DNA from: SFHK01 sp963618055
GTDB taxonomy: Bacteria > Bacillota > Clostridia > Christensenellales > Aristaeellaceae
NCBI GenBank assembly: GCA_963618055.1
Contig: CAVERI010000004.1
Location: forward strand, 6,419-70,418
Direction: 5' to 3'
DNA: 64,000 nucleotides
Translations under genes and position numbers: made by a program
Notes under the pieces: model-generated
The model's input: the letters and a program-made list of their open reading frames with translations, nothing else
Databases searched by the model: none
What the model was told of the DNA's origin: nothing
Shown here: piece by piece, positions 1 through 8,414 of the stretch
How positions within the stretch are numbered: position 1 is the stretch's first letter
How the letters are laid out: the number at the start of each line of letters is the position of its first letter

Positions 1-1
1 T

Positions 2-460
2 CTGCGCACGCTGGGACTCACGCAGGAGGGCGCCATTCCCGGCCTGATCCTCGTGTACGTGGCATCCTCCGGCATGGGCTACTACATCTCCAAGGGCTTC
101 TTTGACACCATTCCGAAGTCGCTGGACGAAAGCGCCCGCATCGACGGCGCGACGCGCTTTCAGGTGTTCCGCGCGATCATCATGCCGCTGTCCAAGCCCA
201 TTGTGATCTACACGGCGCTGATGGCGTTCATGGCTCCGTGGGCAGACTATGTGTACGCCTCCTACGTCGCCTTCGGCAAGGAGGCCAGCTACAACGTGGC
301 CGTGGGTCTTTACCGCTGGATGGTCACCAAGGACTATCAGGGCTACTTCACCCGCTTCTGTGCGGGCGGCGTGCTGGTGTCCGTGCCGATCACGGCGCTG
401 TTCTTAGTGCTTCAGCGCTACTACGTGGAAGGCGTCACCGGCGGCGCGGTCAAGGGCTGA
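2..460 (+). CDS. Carbohydrate ABC transporter permease, MalG-type (3' part)
   Basis: The reading frame is open from base 2, so only the last 152 residues are present; the start lies outside the window. The visible part has the cytoplasmic EAA loop of binding-protein-dependent permeases (ESARIDGATRFQVFRAI, then PLSKP), followed by hydrophobic segments and a C-terminus ending GVTGGAVKG, typical of MalG/LacG-type CUT1 sugar permeases. By family it forms half of the membrane channel and couples through the EAA loop to an MsmK-like ATPase. The partner permease and binding protein are presumably upstream. A strong terminator follows 18 bases after the stop, so this is the last gene of its operon. 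The substrate cannot be told from this fragment. Confidence 0.9.
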   Translation: MRTLGLTQEGAIPGLILVYVASSGMGYYISKGFFDTIPKSLDESARIDGATRFQVFRAIIMPLSKPIVIYTALMAFMAPWADYVYASYVAFGKEASYNVAVGLYRWMVTKDYQGYFTRFCAGGVLVSVPITALFLVLQRYYVEGVTGGAVKG

Positions 461-478
461 TTCCCAACCCTCTCCCCT

Positions 479-522
479 GCGGATTCCGTTTTTTCCGAGC
501 GGAATCCGCGGTTTTCTTTTTT
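479..522 (+). terminator. Rho-independent terminator of the sugar ABC operon
   Basis: A perfect 10-bp inverted repeat (GCGGATTCCG at 479-488 and CGGAATCCGC at 500-509) is followed by GGTTTTCTTTTTT. It sits just after the permease stop and before the next promoter. Confidence 0.9.
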
Positions 523-547
523 CGAGGACGCTGCGCCGCGCATTCAG

Positions 548-576
548 TTGTGTTTTTTACGTGCGTCGTGTATAAT
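548..576 (+). promoter_or_regulatory. Sigma-A-like promoter of the P-type ATPase gene
   Basis: TTGTGT at 548-553, a 17-base spacer and TATAAT at 571-576. It lies 50 bases before the GTG start at 628 and after the upstream terminator. Confidence 0.65.
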
Positions 577-627
577 AAATATATAGTGGGATTTTCTCAT
601 CGCAAGCTTGCATCGGGAGGCGGAATT

Positions 628-2964
628 GTGAAGCGAATCTTTCGAATCACGGAAATCGGCGGCGCTTCGTGCGCTTCACAGGTAGAAAAACGCGTGCGCG
701 CGCTGGAGGGCGTGCTGGATGTATCGTTAAACATGGTCACAGGCGACATGCGCGTGTCCTTTGACGAGGACGAGGTAACCCCCGGCGACATCATTGCCGC
801 GGTGGCCGCGACGGGCTACGTGGCGCGCGCGCGGGAAAAGCGCCCGGACAGCGAAAAGAAGCGGGAAAAGCGCAGGCTGCGCGCGCATCTGGTGCTCGTG
901 TGGCTGTTTTCGCTGGTGATTCTGTATCTGTGCCTTGCGAAGCCCCTGCACCTGCCGCTGCCGGAGGCGTTTCGCTATCCGCTTTCCGCCGCCGTGATGC
1001 AGCTGATTCTGCTGCTTCCGGTCATTGTTCTGTGCCGGGATGTATTCATCGGCGGCTGGAAATCGCTCGTTCATTTCGCGCCCAACATGTACACGCTGGT
1101 GGCGCTGGGCGCGGGCACGTCCGCGGCCTACAGCCTGTTTGAGCTGGTGCTGGGCGCGTGGAAGCTCTCCTCCGGCGTGACGCATGAAATGCACCTGTAT
1201 TTTGACACCTCCGCCATGATTCTGGCGCTGGTCACGCTGGGCAAGTATGCCGAGGCGCTGGCGCGCGTGCGCACCAGCGAGGCCATTGCGCGGCTGAAGC
1301 GCCTGCGCCCCGAGGCGGCGCGCGTGGTTCGCGGCGGCAATGAAACGGTTGTTCCGGCGGCGGAGGTTTCCCCCGGGGACACGGTTTTCGTGCGTCGGGG
1401 CGACGTGGTTCCCGCCGACGGCAAGATTCTCTCCGGCGACGGGCGGCTGGATATGTCCATGTTCACGGGCGAAAGCGCGCCTGTCTCGCTGAACGAGGGC
1501 GATTCGGTGCTGGGCGCGAGCGTGTGTCTGGACGGCGCGTTCACGATGCGCGCGGAGCGAAGCGGCGCGGACATGCGCCTGAATCAGATTCTGGCGCTTG
1601 TGGAGGAGGCGGGCGCGACCAAGGCGCCGATCGCGCGCACGGCCGACCGAGTAGCCGCCGTGTTCGTGCCGCTGGTCATCCTGCTTTCGCTGGCGACGGC
1701 CGTTTTGTGGAGCGTATTCGGCGAAAGCGCGGCGTTCGCCGTGAAGTCCGCCGTGTGCGTGCTGGTGATTTCCTGCCCGTGCGCGCTGGGGCTGGCCACG
1801 CCCACGGCCATTATGGCGGGCACGGGACGCGGCGCGGAGCTGGGCATCCTCATCAAAAACGCCGCGGCGCTGGAGCAGCTGGGCGCGGTGAATACCGTGA
1901 TGTTCGACAAGGCCGGAACGCTCACCTCCGGCAGGATGCGCGTGTGCGGCTGTGTGCTTTCGGACGGCGAATCGCGGCGCACGCTGACGGCGCTGGCCGC
2001 CTCGGCCATGCGCGCGGGCACGCATCCCTACGCGCAGGCAATCTGCGATGAGGCCGCCGCGCTCGACCTGCCGGTGGACGAGGCGGCGGAATACGAGGAG
2101 ATTCCCGGCGAGGGCGTTCGCGCCTGCGTGGGCGGCGCGCATGTGCTGATCGGCAATCTGACGCTGATGGACAAAAGCGCGCAGGACGTTTCCGCGTGGC
2201 GCGACCGCGCCGACGACGTGAGCGACGAGGGCGCTGTGCCGCTGTTCGTCGCCTCCGACGGCCGCGTGCGCGGGCTGATCGCCCTGAAGGACGAGCTGCG
2301 TTCCACCGCCGTGGAAGCCGTCGGCGCGCTGAGCGCGGACGGTATTTCCACCCTGATGCTGACCGGAGACAGCCAGCGCACGGCGGACGCCATTGCGCGC
2401 TGCGCCGGCATCACCGAAGCCCGCAGCGGCTTAAGCCCCGAGGACAAGGACGTGATGCTGCGCATTTTAGAAGCGGACGGCAAGCACGTGATGCTGGTAA
2501 GCGACGGCGCGCACGACGCGCCGGGGCTTCGGCGCTCCGGCCTTACGGTGACAGTGGGCAACGGCACCGACGTAGCCATCGAATCCGCCGATGTGGTCAT
2601 TCTTCGAAACGACATGCGGCTCGTCGCGCAGGCCGTCCGGCTCGGGCGCATGACCATGCGCGTCGTGCGCGAGAACCTGTTCTGGGCGTTTTTCTACAAC
2701 GTCATCGGCATCCCGGTCGCCGCGGGCGCGCTGTACCCGCTGCTCGGGCTGCAATTCAGTCCCATGCTGGCCACCGCCGTGATGTGCCTGTCCAGCATCT
2801 TCGTGGTCGCCAACGCGCTGCGCCTGCGCCGCTTTCATACCTCCGCGGGCGAGGTCGGCGCGCACATTCCCCGTCTTTCCGCCGTTCCCGCCGCGCGCAG
2901 AACGGCTGAAGCAAGCAATAATCTCGTAACCAACCTAACGACAGGAGGAGAAGAAACATGCTGA
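628..2964 (+). CDS. CopA-like P1B-type ATPase with altered catalytic motifs
   Basis: This 778-residue protein has the architecture of a heavy-metal (Cu-type) P1B ATPase: an HMA-like domain (about 1-66), paired membrane helices, an actuator domain with TGES (280-283), CPC in the metal-site helix (383-385), the P-domain, an HP motif (THP, 465-467) and two C-terminal helices. Several signature residues differ. The HMA CxxC keeps only one Cys (C15, GGASC). The phosphorylation loop reads DKAGT (D427) instead of DKTGT. TGDN is TGDS, and GDGxND is SDGAHD (625-630). The phospho-accepting Asp and TGES Glu remain, so activity is uncertain rather than excluded. Start: GTG at 628 is preceded by CGGGAGG; longer upstream reading is in the permease and terminator. 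The last 7 bases overlap fucU (ATGCTGA). Confidence 0.85.
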   Translation: MKRIFRITEIGGASCASQVEKRVRALEGVLDVSLNMVTGDMRVSFDEDEVTPGDIIAAVAATGYVARAREKRPDSEKKREKRRLRAHLVLVWLFSLVILYLCLAKPLHLPLPEAFRYPLSAAVMQLILLLPVIVLCRDVFIGGWKSLVHFAPNMYTLVALGAGTSAAYSLFELVLGAWKLSSGVTHEMHLYFDTSAMILALVTLGKYAEALARVRTSEAIARLKRLRPEAARVVRGGNETVVPAAEVSPGDTVFVRRGDVVPADGKILSGDGRLDMSMFTGESAPVSLNEGDSVLGASVCLDGAFTMRAERSGADMRLNQILALVEEAGATKAPIARTADRVAAVFVPLVILLSLATAVLWSVFGESAAFAVKSAVCVLVISCPCALGLATPTAIMAGTGRGAELGILIKNAAALEQLGAVNTVMFDKAGTLTSGRMRVCGCVLSDGESRRTLTALAASAMRAGTHPYAQAICDEAAALDLPVDEAAEYEEIPGEGVRACVGGAHVLIGNLTLMDKSAQDVSAWRDRADDVSDEGAVPLFVASDGRVRGLIALKDELRSTAVEAVGALSADGISTLMLTGDSQRTADAIARCAGITEARSGLSPEDKDVMLRILEADGKHVMLVSDGAHDAPGLRRSGLTVTVGNGTDVAIESADVVILRNDMRLVAQAVRLGRMTMRVVRENLFWAFFYNVIGIPVAAGALYPLLGLQFSPMLATAVMCLSSIFVVANALRLRRFHTSAGEVGAHIPRLSAVPAARRTAEASNNLVTNLTTGGEETC

Positions 2965-3383
2965 AAGGTATTTCCCCGATTCTTTCCCCGGAGCTTCTGA
3001 AAATTCTGATGGAAATGGGTCACGGCGACGAGCTGTGCATCGGCGACGGCAACTTCCCGGCGGCCTCCATTGCCCAGCGCCTCGTGCGTCTGGACGGCCA
3101 CGGCGTGACCGAAATTCTGGACGCCATCCTCGCGCTGTTCCCGCTGGACACTTACGTGGACGCGCCCGTGGCGCTGATGCAGGTTGTGCCCGGCGACAAC
3201 GTAGACCCCGTGATCTGGAAGGAATACGAAAAGGTTATCAGGAAGCACGAGGGCGACAGGAAGATCGAAAACATCGGCCGCTTTGAGTTCTATGACCGCG
3301 CGAAGACGTGCTACGCCGTCGTGGCGACCGGCGAAACCGCGCTGTACGCGAACATCATCCTGAAAAAGGGCGTTGTGAAATAA
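2958..3383 (+). CDS. fucU: L-fucose mutarotase, FucU/RbsD family
   Basis: This 141-residue protein matches the FucU/RbsD family over its whole length. It begins MLKGISPILSPELL and carries the GHGDELCIGDGNFP core with the conserved His and Asp residues of the pyranose-binding site. In the family, FucU interconverts alpha and beta anomers of L-fucose (and RbsD those of ribose) in the cytoplasm, speeding entry to the isomerase step. FucU is preferred over RbsD because of the length and N-terminal sequence. GGAGGAG lies 8 bases before the ATG, and the gene overlaps the P-type ATPase stop by 7 bases, so the two are probably translated from one mRNA although no functional link is known. No other fucose gene is in the window. 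Confidence 0.9.
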   Translation: MLKGISPILSPELLKILMEMGHGDELCIGDGNFPAASIAQRLVRLDGHGVTEILDAILALFPLDTYVDAPVALMQVVPGDNVDPVIWKEYEKVIRKHEGDRKIENIGRFEFYDRAKTCYAVVATGETALYANIILKKGVVK

Positions 3384-3405
3384 CATCGGTTTTTGATTGG
3401 ACGGC

Positions 3406-3470
3406 GAGCGCTTCCCTGCGGAAGGTTTGAACCAGACCATGCCGCTGTATGATTTTTCAAGGGAGCGCTC
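3406..3470 (+). other. Candidate structured RNA between fucU and the nitrilase-GDPD gene
   Basis: GAGCGCTTCCCT (3406-3417) pairs with AGGGAGCGCTC (3460-3470) as an 11-bp stem with one bulge. Inside it GCGG (3418-3421) can pair with CCGC, and GGTT with AACC, giving a nested fold. A separate hairpin follows (GCGGCGGCGC and GCGCCGCCGC, about 3489-3517) just before the Shine-Dalgarno site. There is no T-run, so it does not look like a simple terminator. It matches no riboswitch class I recognise. Confidence 0.35.
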
Positions 3471-3545
3471 ATCCCCCGGTGCTGAACGCGGCGGCGCATC
3501 GGCGAAGCGCCGCCGCGCGCGACATTTACAAAGGAGGATTTCCTC

Positions 3546-5150
3546 GTGAAAATTGTCGCCTTACAACCCCCGTATCCCTATCGTCCGGCGGATATGCCCG
3601 CGCTGGTCGAATGGCTGACGAGGCGCTTGGATGAATGCGACGCTTCGCTCGACCTGATCGTGCTGCCCGAGGCCTGCGATGCCATGTCCTCCTATCCGGA
3701 CTACGCCGCCTTCGAAGCCGACGTGGAAGCCTATTGCCAGCCGCTTCTGGACAAGGCGCGCGCGACGGCCATCCGCTGCGGCGCACTGGTAGCCATCAAC
3801 CTGTACAAAGGCCCGAAGGGACATTACCGCAACGTCACCGTGCTGTTTGACGCGGCGGGCAACGTTGCGGGCGAATATTTCAAGCAGCACCTGCCGCAGG
3901 CCGAGCGCGAGGGCAAGCATTTGGACGACGCGTATACTCGCGCCTATCACGCGCCGTACACGCTCGATCTGAACGGCGTGCGCTATGCGTTTCTCACCTG
4001 CTACGACAACTATTACAACGAATACATCCAGCATATCGCGCTGAAAAAGCCGGATGTGCTGATCGTCAGTTCCCTGCAGCGCGGCGAGCGCATGGACATT
4101 CTCGAAATGCAAATGAAAAACGCCGCCTTCACCTGCAACGCGTGGGCGGTACGCGCGTCCGTCTCCATGGGCGGCGAGGACTGCGACCACGGCGCGAACA
4201 CGATGATCGTCGCGCCGGACGGGCGGGTGCTGGCTTCTCTGGGACAGAAGACGGGCATGCTCGTGCGCGACGTAGACGTGAGGTTCAAGCACATGCGCGC
4301 CGATTCCTACGGGCAGCCGCCGATTCCCAACGACTTTTTCATTTCCAAAGGGCGCACGCCGTGGGCGTATCGCGCCTGCGGCGCGGGCATAATCCCCGGC
4401 GACCGCGACCTGCCCTATCCCCGCATCTGCGCGCACCGCGGCTTCAACTACGTCGCGCCCGAAAACTCCCTGCCCGCCTTCGGCGCGGCCGTCGCGCTGG
4501 GCGCGGTGGAAATCGAGCTGGACGTGTGGCCGACGAAGGACGGCGAGCTGATTATTTCGCACGACGAAAGCGTAAAGCGCCTGACCGGCGCGGACGGGCT
4601 GATTTCCGATATGACGCTGGCCGAGGTTCGCGCGCTGGACATCGGCTCCGGCACGCATCCCTGCCTCGCCGGACTGCGCTTTCCGACCCTCAGCGAGGTC
4701 TTTGAGCGCTTCGCCCGCCGAACCATCGTGAACCTGCACATCAAGTCGTCCCGCGGCTCCACGGTGTACGACCCCGCGATTTTCCAGAAAATCGTCGATA
4801 CGATTTTCGCCTGCGACATGCAGGAGCACGTGTATATCGGCGGCGCAGAGGACGTACTGATCACCGCACGCGATCTGGCGCCGAGCCTGCCCCGCGCCGC
4901 GCTGGACGAAAAGCGAGACGGAACGCTTGTAAAGCTGGCCAAGCAGTACGACTGCCGGAAGCTGCAGCTGTTCCGCGGCTATTACAATCAGGCCATGATC
5001 GACGAGGCGCGCGAGGCGGGCATTCACCGCAACCTGTTCTGGTCGGATGATCCCGACGAAATCCCCGTCCTGCTCGAAAGCGGCGTCGAAACCATCCTTA
5101 CCAACAACTGCCTCGCCATGATGACGGCCTTCGAAGCCCTGCGGCGCTGA
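3546..5150 (+). CDS. Nitrilase-superfamily amidohydrolase fused to glycerophosphodiester phosphodiesterase
   Basis: A 534-residue two-domain cytoplasmic protein with no signal peptide. Residues 1-270 are a carbon-nitrogen hydrolase with the complete Glu-Lys-Cys triad: E42 (VLPEAC), K113 (EYFKQHL) and C152 (LTCYD). Residues 290-534 are a GDPD TIM barrel with HRG (H297), PEN (E306), the metal-binding ELDVW stretch and SHD (H339). Both halves look catalytically intact. GDPDs release sn-glycerol-3-phosphate from glycerophosphodiesters; nitrilases cleave amides or nitriles. A joint role on an amide-containing glycerophosphodiester, such as an N-acylated headgroup, is inference. The start is GTG with AAGGAGG 8 bases upstream (3531-3537). 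A structured stretch separates it from fucU, and two hairpins follow the stop. Confidence 0.85.
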   Translation: MKIVALQPPYPYRPADMPALVEWLTRRLDECDASLDLIVLPEACDAMSSYPDYAAFEADVEAYCQPLLDKARATAIRCGALVAINLYKGPKGHYRNVTVLFDAAGNVAGEYFKQHLPQAEREGKHLDDAYTRAYHAPYTLDLNGVRYAFLTCYDNYYNEYIQHIALKKPDVLIVSSLQRGERMDILEMQMKNAAFTCNAWAVRASVSMGGEDCDHGANTMIVAPDGRVLASLGQKTGMLVRDVDVRFKHMRADSYGQPPIPNDFFISKGRTPWAYRACGAGIIPGDRDLPYPRICAHRGFNYVAPENSLPAFGAAVALGAVEIELDVWPTKDGELIISHDESVKRLTGADGLISDMTLAEVRALDIGSGTHPCLAGLRFPTLSEVFERFARRTIVNLHIKSSRGSTVYDPAIFQKIVDTIFACDMQEHVYIGGAEDVLITARDLAPSLPRAALDEKRDGTLVKLAKQYDCRKLQLFRGYYNQAMIDEAREAGIHRNLFWSDDPDEIPVLLESGVETILTNNCLAMMTAFEALRR

Positions 5151-5168
5151 CGCATCCCTTCCTCCACG

Positions 5169-5210
5169 CAGCCCGCGCGTCCGTTCCCTCTGAACCGGAC
5201 GCGCGGGCTG
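5169..5210 (+). terminator. Terminator-like hairpin after the nitrilase-GDPD gene
   Basis: CAGCCCGCGCGTCCG (5169-5183) and CGGACGCGCGGGCTG (5196-5210) form a perfect 15-bp stem 18 bases after the stop. The following T-tract (TCTGTATG) is weak. Confidence 0.7.
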
Positions 5211-5232
5211 TCTGTATGCTCCCGAAAGGCTT

Positions 5233-5278
5233 CCGCAAAACCGCGCCCGTTTCCATCGAAGCGGGCGCGGTTTTGCGG
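5233..5278. terminator. Long bidirectional hairpin between convergent genes
   Basis: A 21-bp stem (5233-5253 with 5258-5278, one T-G pair) closes a 4-base loop CATC. The stem contains CAAAACCG and CGGTTTTG, so a transcript from either side gets a GC-rich stem with a short U run. It lies between genes ending at 5150 (+) and 5492 (-). Confidence 0.65.
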
Positions 5279-5491
5279 ATATACGGTTTTCCCCTGCCGC
5301 GAAGGCAAGCTCCGCGGCCCCTCCCTCGCGAAGGCGTCGGCGCTGTGGGAATAAAGAGAATTTGTAGACGTGCGATTCCTGTCATTGTGCGGGACAGAAT
5401 TTGTGAAAAACAGGCTGTCCGGGCCCTAACAAATGCGGCGTCCTTCTCAGCCGCGCGAGATCGCGCCCGCCCGTCCTCGCTACCTTCGCAT
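5279..5491. other. Non-coding stretch between convergent genes
   Basis: No supported gene is seen. Bases 5288-5345 are GC-rich with GCGAAGGC occurring twice (within CCGCGAAGGC and TCGCGAAGGC), which resembles a dispersed intergenic repeat. Only one copy is in the window, so this cannot be tested here. Confidence 0.4.
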
Positions 5492-5953
5492 TTACGCTTC
5501 TTCAATAAGGTCGGTCGTCCAGTTGAGCGACTGGATTTTCACATCCAGTGCGCGCAGATCGCGCGACAGATCGTCCGCGCGCTTCTGGTATTCCCTCACG
5601 TTCACGGTGCTGACCACGCGAATCTCCGCGCGCGTGCCGCGGCTCACATTGGCCGACGCGCAGGCGAGAAAATCTCGAAGCTGGCGAATGCGGCTGCTCA
5701 GGCAGTCGCGGCGGGCGAGCAGCGCCGTAAGCGGCTCGCCGTCTGCCAGCGTGCGGGCGTTGGTCAGGTTTACAAGCGTCATCAGGCGTTCCAGCCGCGC
5801 GTACAGCCGGTCGAGCTCGTCCAGCAGCTCCGCGGGATTCTCGGCGGGCTCGTCGCCCTCCTGCACCTTCGCGTTTTCGTTCAGGCGCTCCGACAGCTGT
5901 TCGATGCGAATTTTTAAATCCGAGCGCTCCATCAGCGCTTCCGCAAGCTTCAT
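5492..5953 (-). CDS. DIP1984-family (septicolysin-like) protein
   Basis: A 153-residue, mostly helical, charged protein starting MKLAEALMERSDLK with the early QLSERLNENAKVQEGD segment. That N-terminus and the overall length fit the DIP1984 family, sometimes labelled septicolysin although the biochemical role is not established. No signal peptide, membrane segment or catalytic motif is visible. The ATG at 5953 has AGAAAGGG upstream; an ATG further upstream would extend into the end of the DUF368 gene. It is the last gene of a three-gene minus-strand run, 19 bases after the DUF368 stop. The family call is from sequence resemblance and is moderately sure. Confidence 0.7.
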   Translation of the reverse strand: MKLAEALMERSDLKIRIEQLSERLNENAKVQEGDEPAENPAELLDELDRLYARLERLMTLVNLTNARTLADGEPLTALLARRDCLSSRIRQLRDFLACASANVSRGTRAEIRVVSTVNVREYQKRADDLSRDLRALDVKIQSLNWTTDLIEEA

Positions 5954-5972
5954 ATTCGTTCCCTTTCTGGCG

Positions 5973-6866
5973 TTATTTCGCCGGAGGCGCGAACTTGTCG
6001 CAGAGCACAATCGCCGCCGCGCCCACGCCGAAGGCGATTACGGGCGCGATATACGCCCAGCCGGGGAAGATGGGGAACACGGAGCCCACGACAAAGCCGA
6101 GAATGGCGGAATAAGTCTGCCGCGGGTACCGCCTGAGCAGGAAGCGGATCAGCTCCGCGCAGAAAACCAGACCCAGCAGGCAGCCGAAGGCAAACGGCAC
6201 GAGCACGGCAAGGTTCAGCGTGTGCAGCGCGGCCATAATTTCGCCGTACACGCCGACGATGACCATCATCAGCGAGCCGGAAATGCCGGGAATGATCATC
6301 GTCGCGCAGCCAAGCGCGCCGCAGGCGATCATTTTAATCGCCTCAAGCAGCCAGCCACTGCTGGCCTGAACGATTTCACCCTGCTCAATGCCTGCCTCAA
6401 TGGCGGCCTTCTGCTGGTCGGTATTCGTCTTGAGCACGGCCATAACCACCATCAGCGCCAGCACCAGAAGGAAAATGATCACGCACAGCAAATCCTTGCT
6501 TTTGTCGCGCTTGCCGCCGAACGCCTCTTTAAGGATCATCGGAATGGAGAACACGATGATGCCGATAAAGAACGTCTGCATCAGCGCTTCATGCTTCTGA
6601 AGCAGCACGTCCATCACGCTGCCGAAGAACAGGATGGAAATCGCCATGCCGACGGCGATGGGCAGGAAGAATTTCCAGTCCTGCTTCAGGCGGTGACGAA
6701 TGTCGGTAATAAAGAGAATGATGCGCTCGTACACGCCGAAAACCACCATGGCCGTGCCGCCGCTGACGCCGGGAATGACGTTGGCAAAGCCGAAGATGAT
6801 GCCGATAAACACGCGATACAGAATCTGACCGAGACTTTCCCTTTCGGTTTTTGCGTTGGACTGCAT
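5973..6866 (-). CDS. DUF368 membrane protein, probable undecaprenyl-phosphate (C55-P) transporter
   Basis: A 297-residue polytopic membrane protein. The N-terminal FGFANVIPGVSGGTAMVVFGVYE segment and a second internal PGISGS repeat are the hallmarks of DUF368. Members of this family (PopT) have been shown to recycle the lipid carrier C55-P across the membrane, alongside DedA proteins. Eight or more hydrophobic segments are visible, with conserved PGxSG turns in inverted halves. The start at 6866 (MQSNAKTE) has GGGAGGAA just upstream. It follows the transglutaminase-like gene by 19 bases, so the two are probably co-transcribed. Assignment to the family is firm; the exact substrate is inferred from characterised members. 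Confidence 0.88.
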   Translation of the reverse strand: MQSNAKTERESLGQILYRVFIGIIFGFANVIPGVSGGTAMVVFGVYERIILFITDIRHRLKQDWKFFLPIAVGMAISILFFGSVMDVLLQKHEALMQTFFIGIIVFSIPMILKEAFGGKRDKSKDLLCVIIFLLVLALMVVMAVLKTNTDQQKAAIEAGIEQGEIVQASSGWLLEAIKMIACGALGCATMIIPGISGSLMMVIVGVYGEIMAALHTLNLAVLVPFAFGCLLGLVFCAELIRFLLRRYPRQTYSAILGFVVGSVFPIFPGWAYIAPVIAFGVGAAAIVLCDKFAPPAK

Positions 6867-6885
6867 AGCTGATTCCTCCCCTGCG

Positions 6886-8256
6886 TTATTTGAGCTTCTG
6901 GTAGACGAGCGTGGTATTGACGGTATCAAAATCCGTGTTGTCCAGCCCGCGCGTCTCCGTTTCAATTTCGCCGTCCTGATTGTCATAGGGATCGAAGCGC
7001 TCAAAGGCCTTGGGCACGTCGAACTCCGTCTGATACCGGCGGTTGGCGATCATTCGGAACGGATCGAGATTGCCAAAGTAGAAATTCCAGCGGCGCTCGT
7101 CGCCCCGCTTATACGCGCCGCCGCCGAAGGATGGGTCGGCAAACAGCCAGCCGAACTCGTCGGTGTAGAACTGCGCCCAGTCGTGGTTGCCGGTGGTCTT
7201 GGTTTCCACGGTAAGCCCGCTCTGCCAGCGCGCCGGAACACCCATCAGGCGGCACAGCGCAATGAACAGGATGGCCTGAATGCCGCAGTCGCCCTTGAGG
7301 TTCAGCGCCGCAAATTCCGCGTGCCGCTCAATCAGGATGTAGGAGCGCATGAAGGAATAGCGCACGTTGCGGGTCACATAGTCGTAGGCGCGGCGCGCCA
7401 GATACAGCGGGCGCGTTTCATCCCCGGCGATTTCCCGCGCCAGCCGCTTCAGATACGGCGTGAAGCCGATGTGCGGCAGCTGCTCGGCAAGGTCGTCCGC
7501 GCACACGGGCAGCGCGTCGGGATACACGATATGCGGCTCATCCGCAAAGGGATTCACATATTTCAGGCGGCTGGTAAATTCGTACTCCACCGCGAACGGG
7601 CGGTTCTCGTCCAGCCTGCGGCGATAGCTCGCGGCGCGCTGAAGCGCGGTCACGGGCGCGACGTTTCCATCCGCGTCCGCAAACACGGCAATGTCGCAGG
7701 CGGGCTGCTGCGCGCAGGCGGCCGGGATGGGCAGATGCGCGAGATACGTCTCGCCGGGAACAAACGCGGCGGGCTTCACGCGCACCTCGCTTCTCACGCG
7801 GAAGCGATACGCGCTCTCGCCATTTTTCGTAATCTCGTCGATATACGCGTCCAATCGGCCGGGCTCGTCCTCCGTTTCGTCGGTGCGCGCGGCAATGGCC
7901 GGGAACATATGAATCAGCGAGCCAGCCACGCTTGAAAGATATTTCCGCTCACCGTGCACATAGAACGAGTCCATGCAGCCGTCGTCCTCCAGACAGTCGA
8001 ACTCCGCCTCGGTGAAATCGCGAATGCGCTTCTGGCAGGCCGCAATCGCCTCCGCGCGGGTAAGCACATAGCGGCGCAGACGGCGGTCGATCAGCTCGCG
8101 CTCCACAAGCAAACGGTCGCGCATGGCGTCCGACAGGCGCGCGTCCGCCAGACGGCGCTCAATCAGCCGGCGCTCGCGGTCAAAATCCCCGGCCAGCTCG
8201 GCACGAAGAATATCCTCGGGAAGGTCATAGATCAGGCTTTCAAAATTCAGTCGCAT
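6886..8256 (-). CDS. Transglutaminase-like cysteine protein
   Basis: A 456-residue protein without a signal peptide. The C-terminal half has a transglutaminase core with the Cys-His-Asp triad: C324 (KGDCGIQ), H358 (GNHDW) and D374 (FADPS). The GVPARW segment after the Cys helix is also typical. The N-terminal third is charged and helical (many Arg and Glu), followed by a beta-rich region. Bacterial members act as cysteine proteases or amidases, or in crosslinking; the substrate here is unknown. The start at 8256 (MRLNFESL) has AAAGGGGG 8 bases upstream; a longer reading to 8298 lacks a ribosome site. It heads the minus-strand run with DUF368 and DIP1984, which hints at a cell-envelope job. 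Confidence 0.82.
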   Translation of the reverse strand: MRLNFESLIYDLPEDILRAELAGDFDRERRLIERRLADARLSDAMRDRLLVERELIDRRLRRYVLTRAEAIAACQKRIRDFTEAEFDCLEDDGCMDSFYVHGERKYLSSVAGSLIHMFPAIAARTDETEDEPGRLDAYIDEITKNGESAYRFRVRSEVRVKPAAFVPGETYLAHLPIPAACAQQPACDIAVFADADGNVAPVTALQRAASYRRRLDENRPFAVEYEFTSRLKYVNPFADEPHIVYPDALPVCADDLAEQLPHIGFTPYLKRLAREIAGDETRPLYLARRAYDYVTRNVRYSFMRSYILIERHAEFAALNLKGDCGIQAILFIALCRLMGVPARWQSGLTVETKTTGNHDWAQFYTDEFGWLFADPSFGGGAYKRGDERRWNFYFGNLDPFRMIANRRYQTEFDVPKAFERFDPYDNQDGEIETETRGLDNTDFDTVNTTLVYQKLK

Positions 8257-8414
8257 CGTGTTCGCCCCCTTTAAATGAAAACCATCACATGATATCATAC
8301 TACAGATCGCTCGCTTTGTGTAGAGAAAAACGCAAATTTCACGTGTATGGAAGGATTTTTTACGCTTCTTGGAGAATCTATAGACGGCAATCTAATAGAA
8401 AAGGCAGGAACCCT

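Noticed and set aside
238..627. Longer start of the P-type ATPase
   Set aside because: It would run through the permease gene in another frame, a terminator and a promoter. GTG at 628 has a strong ribosome site.
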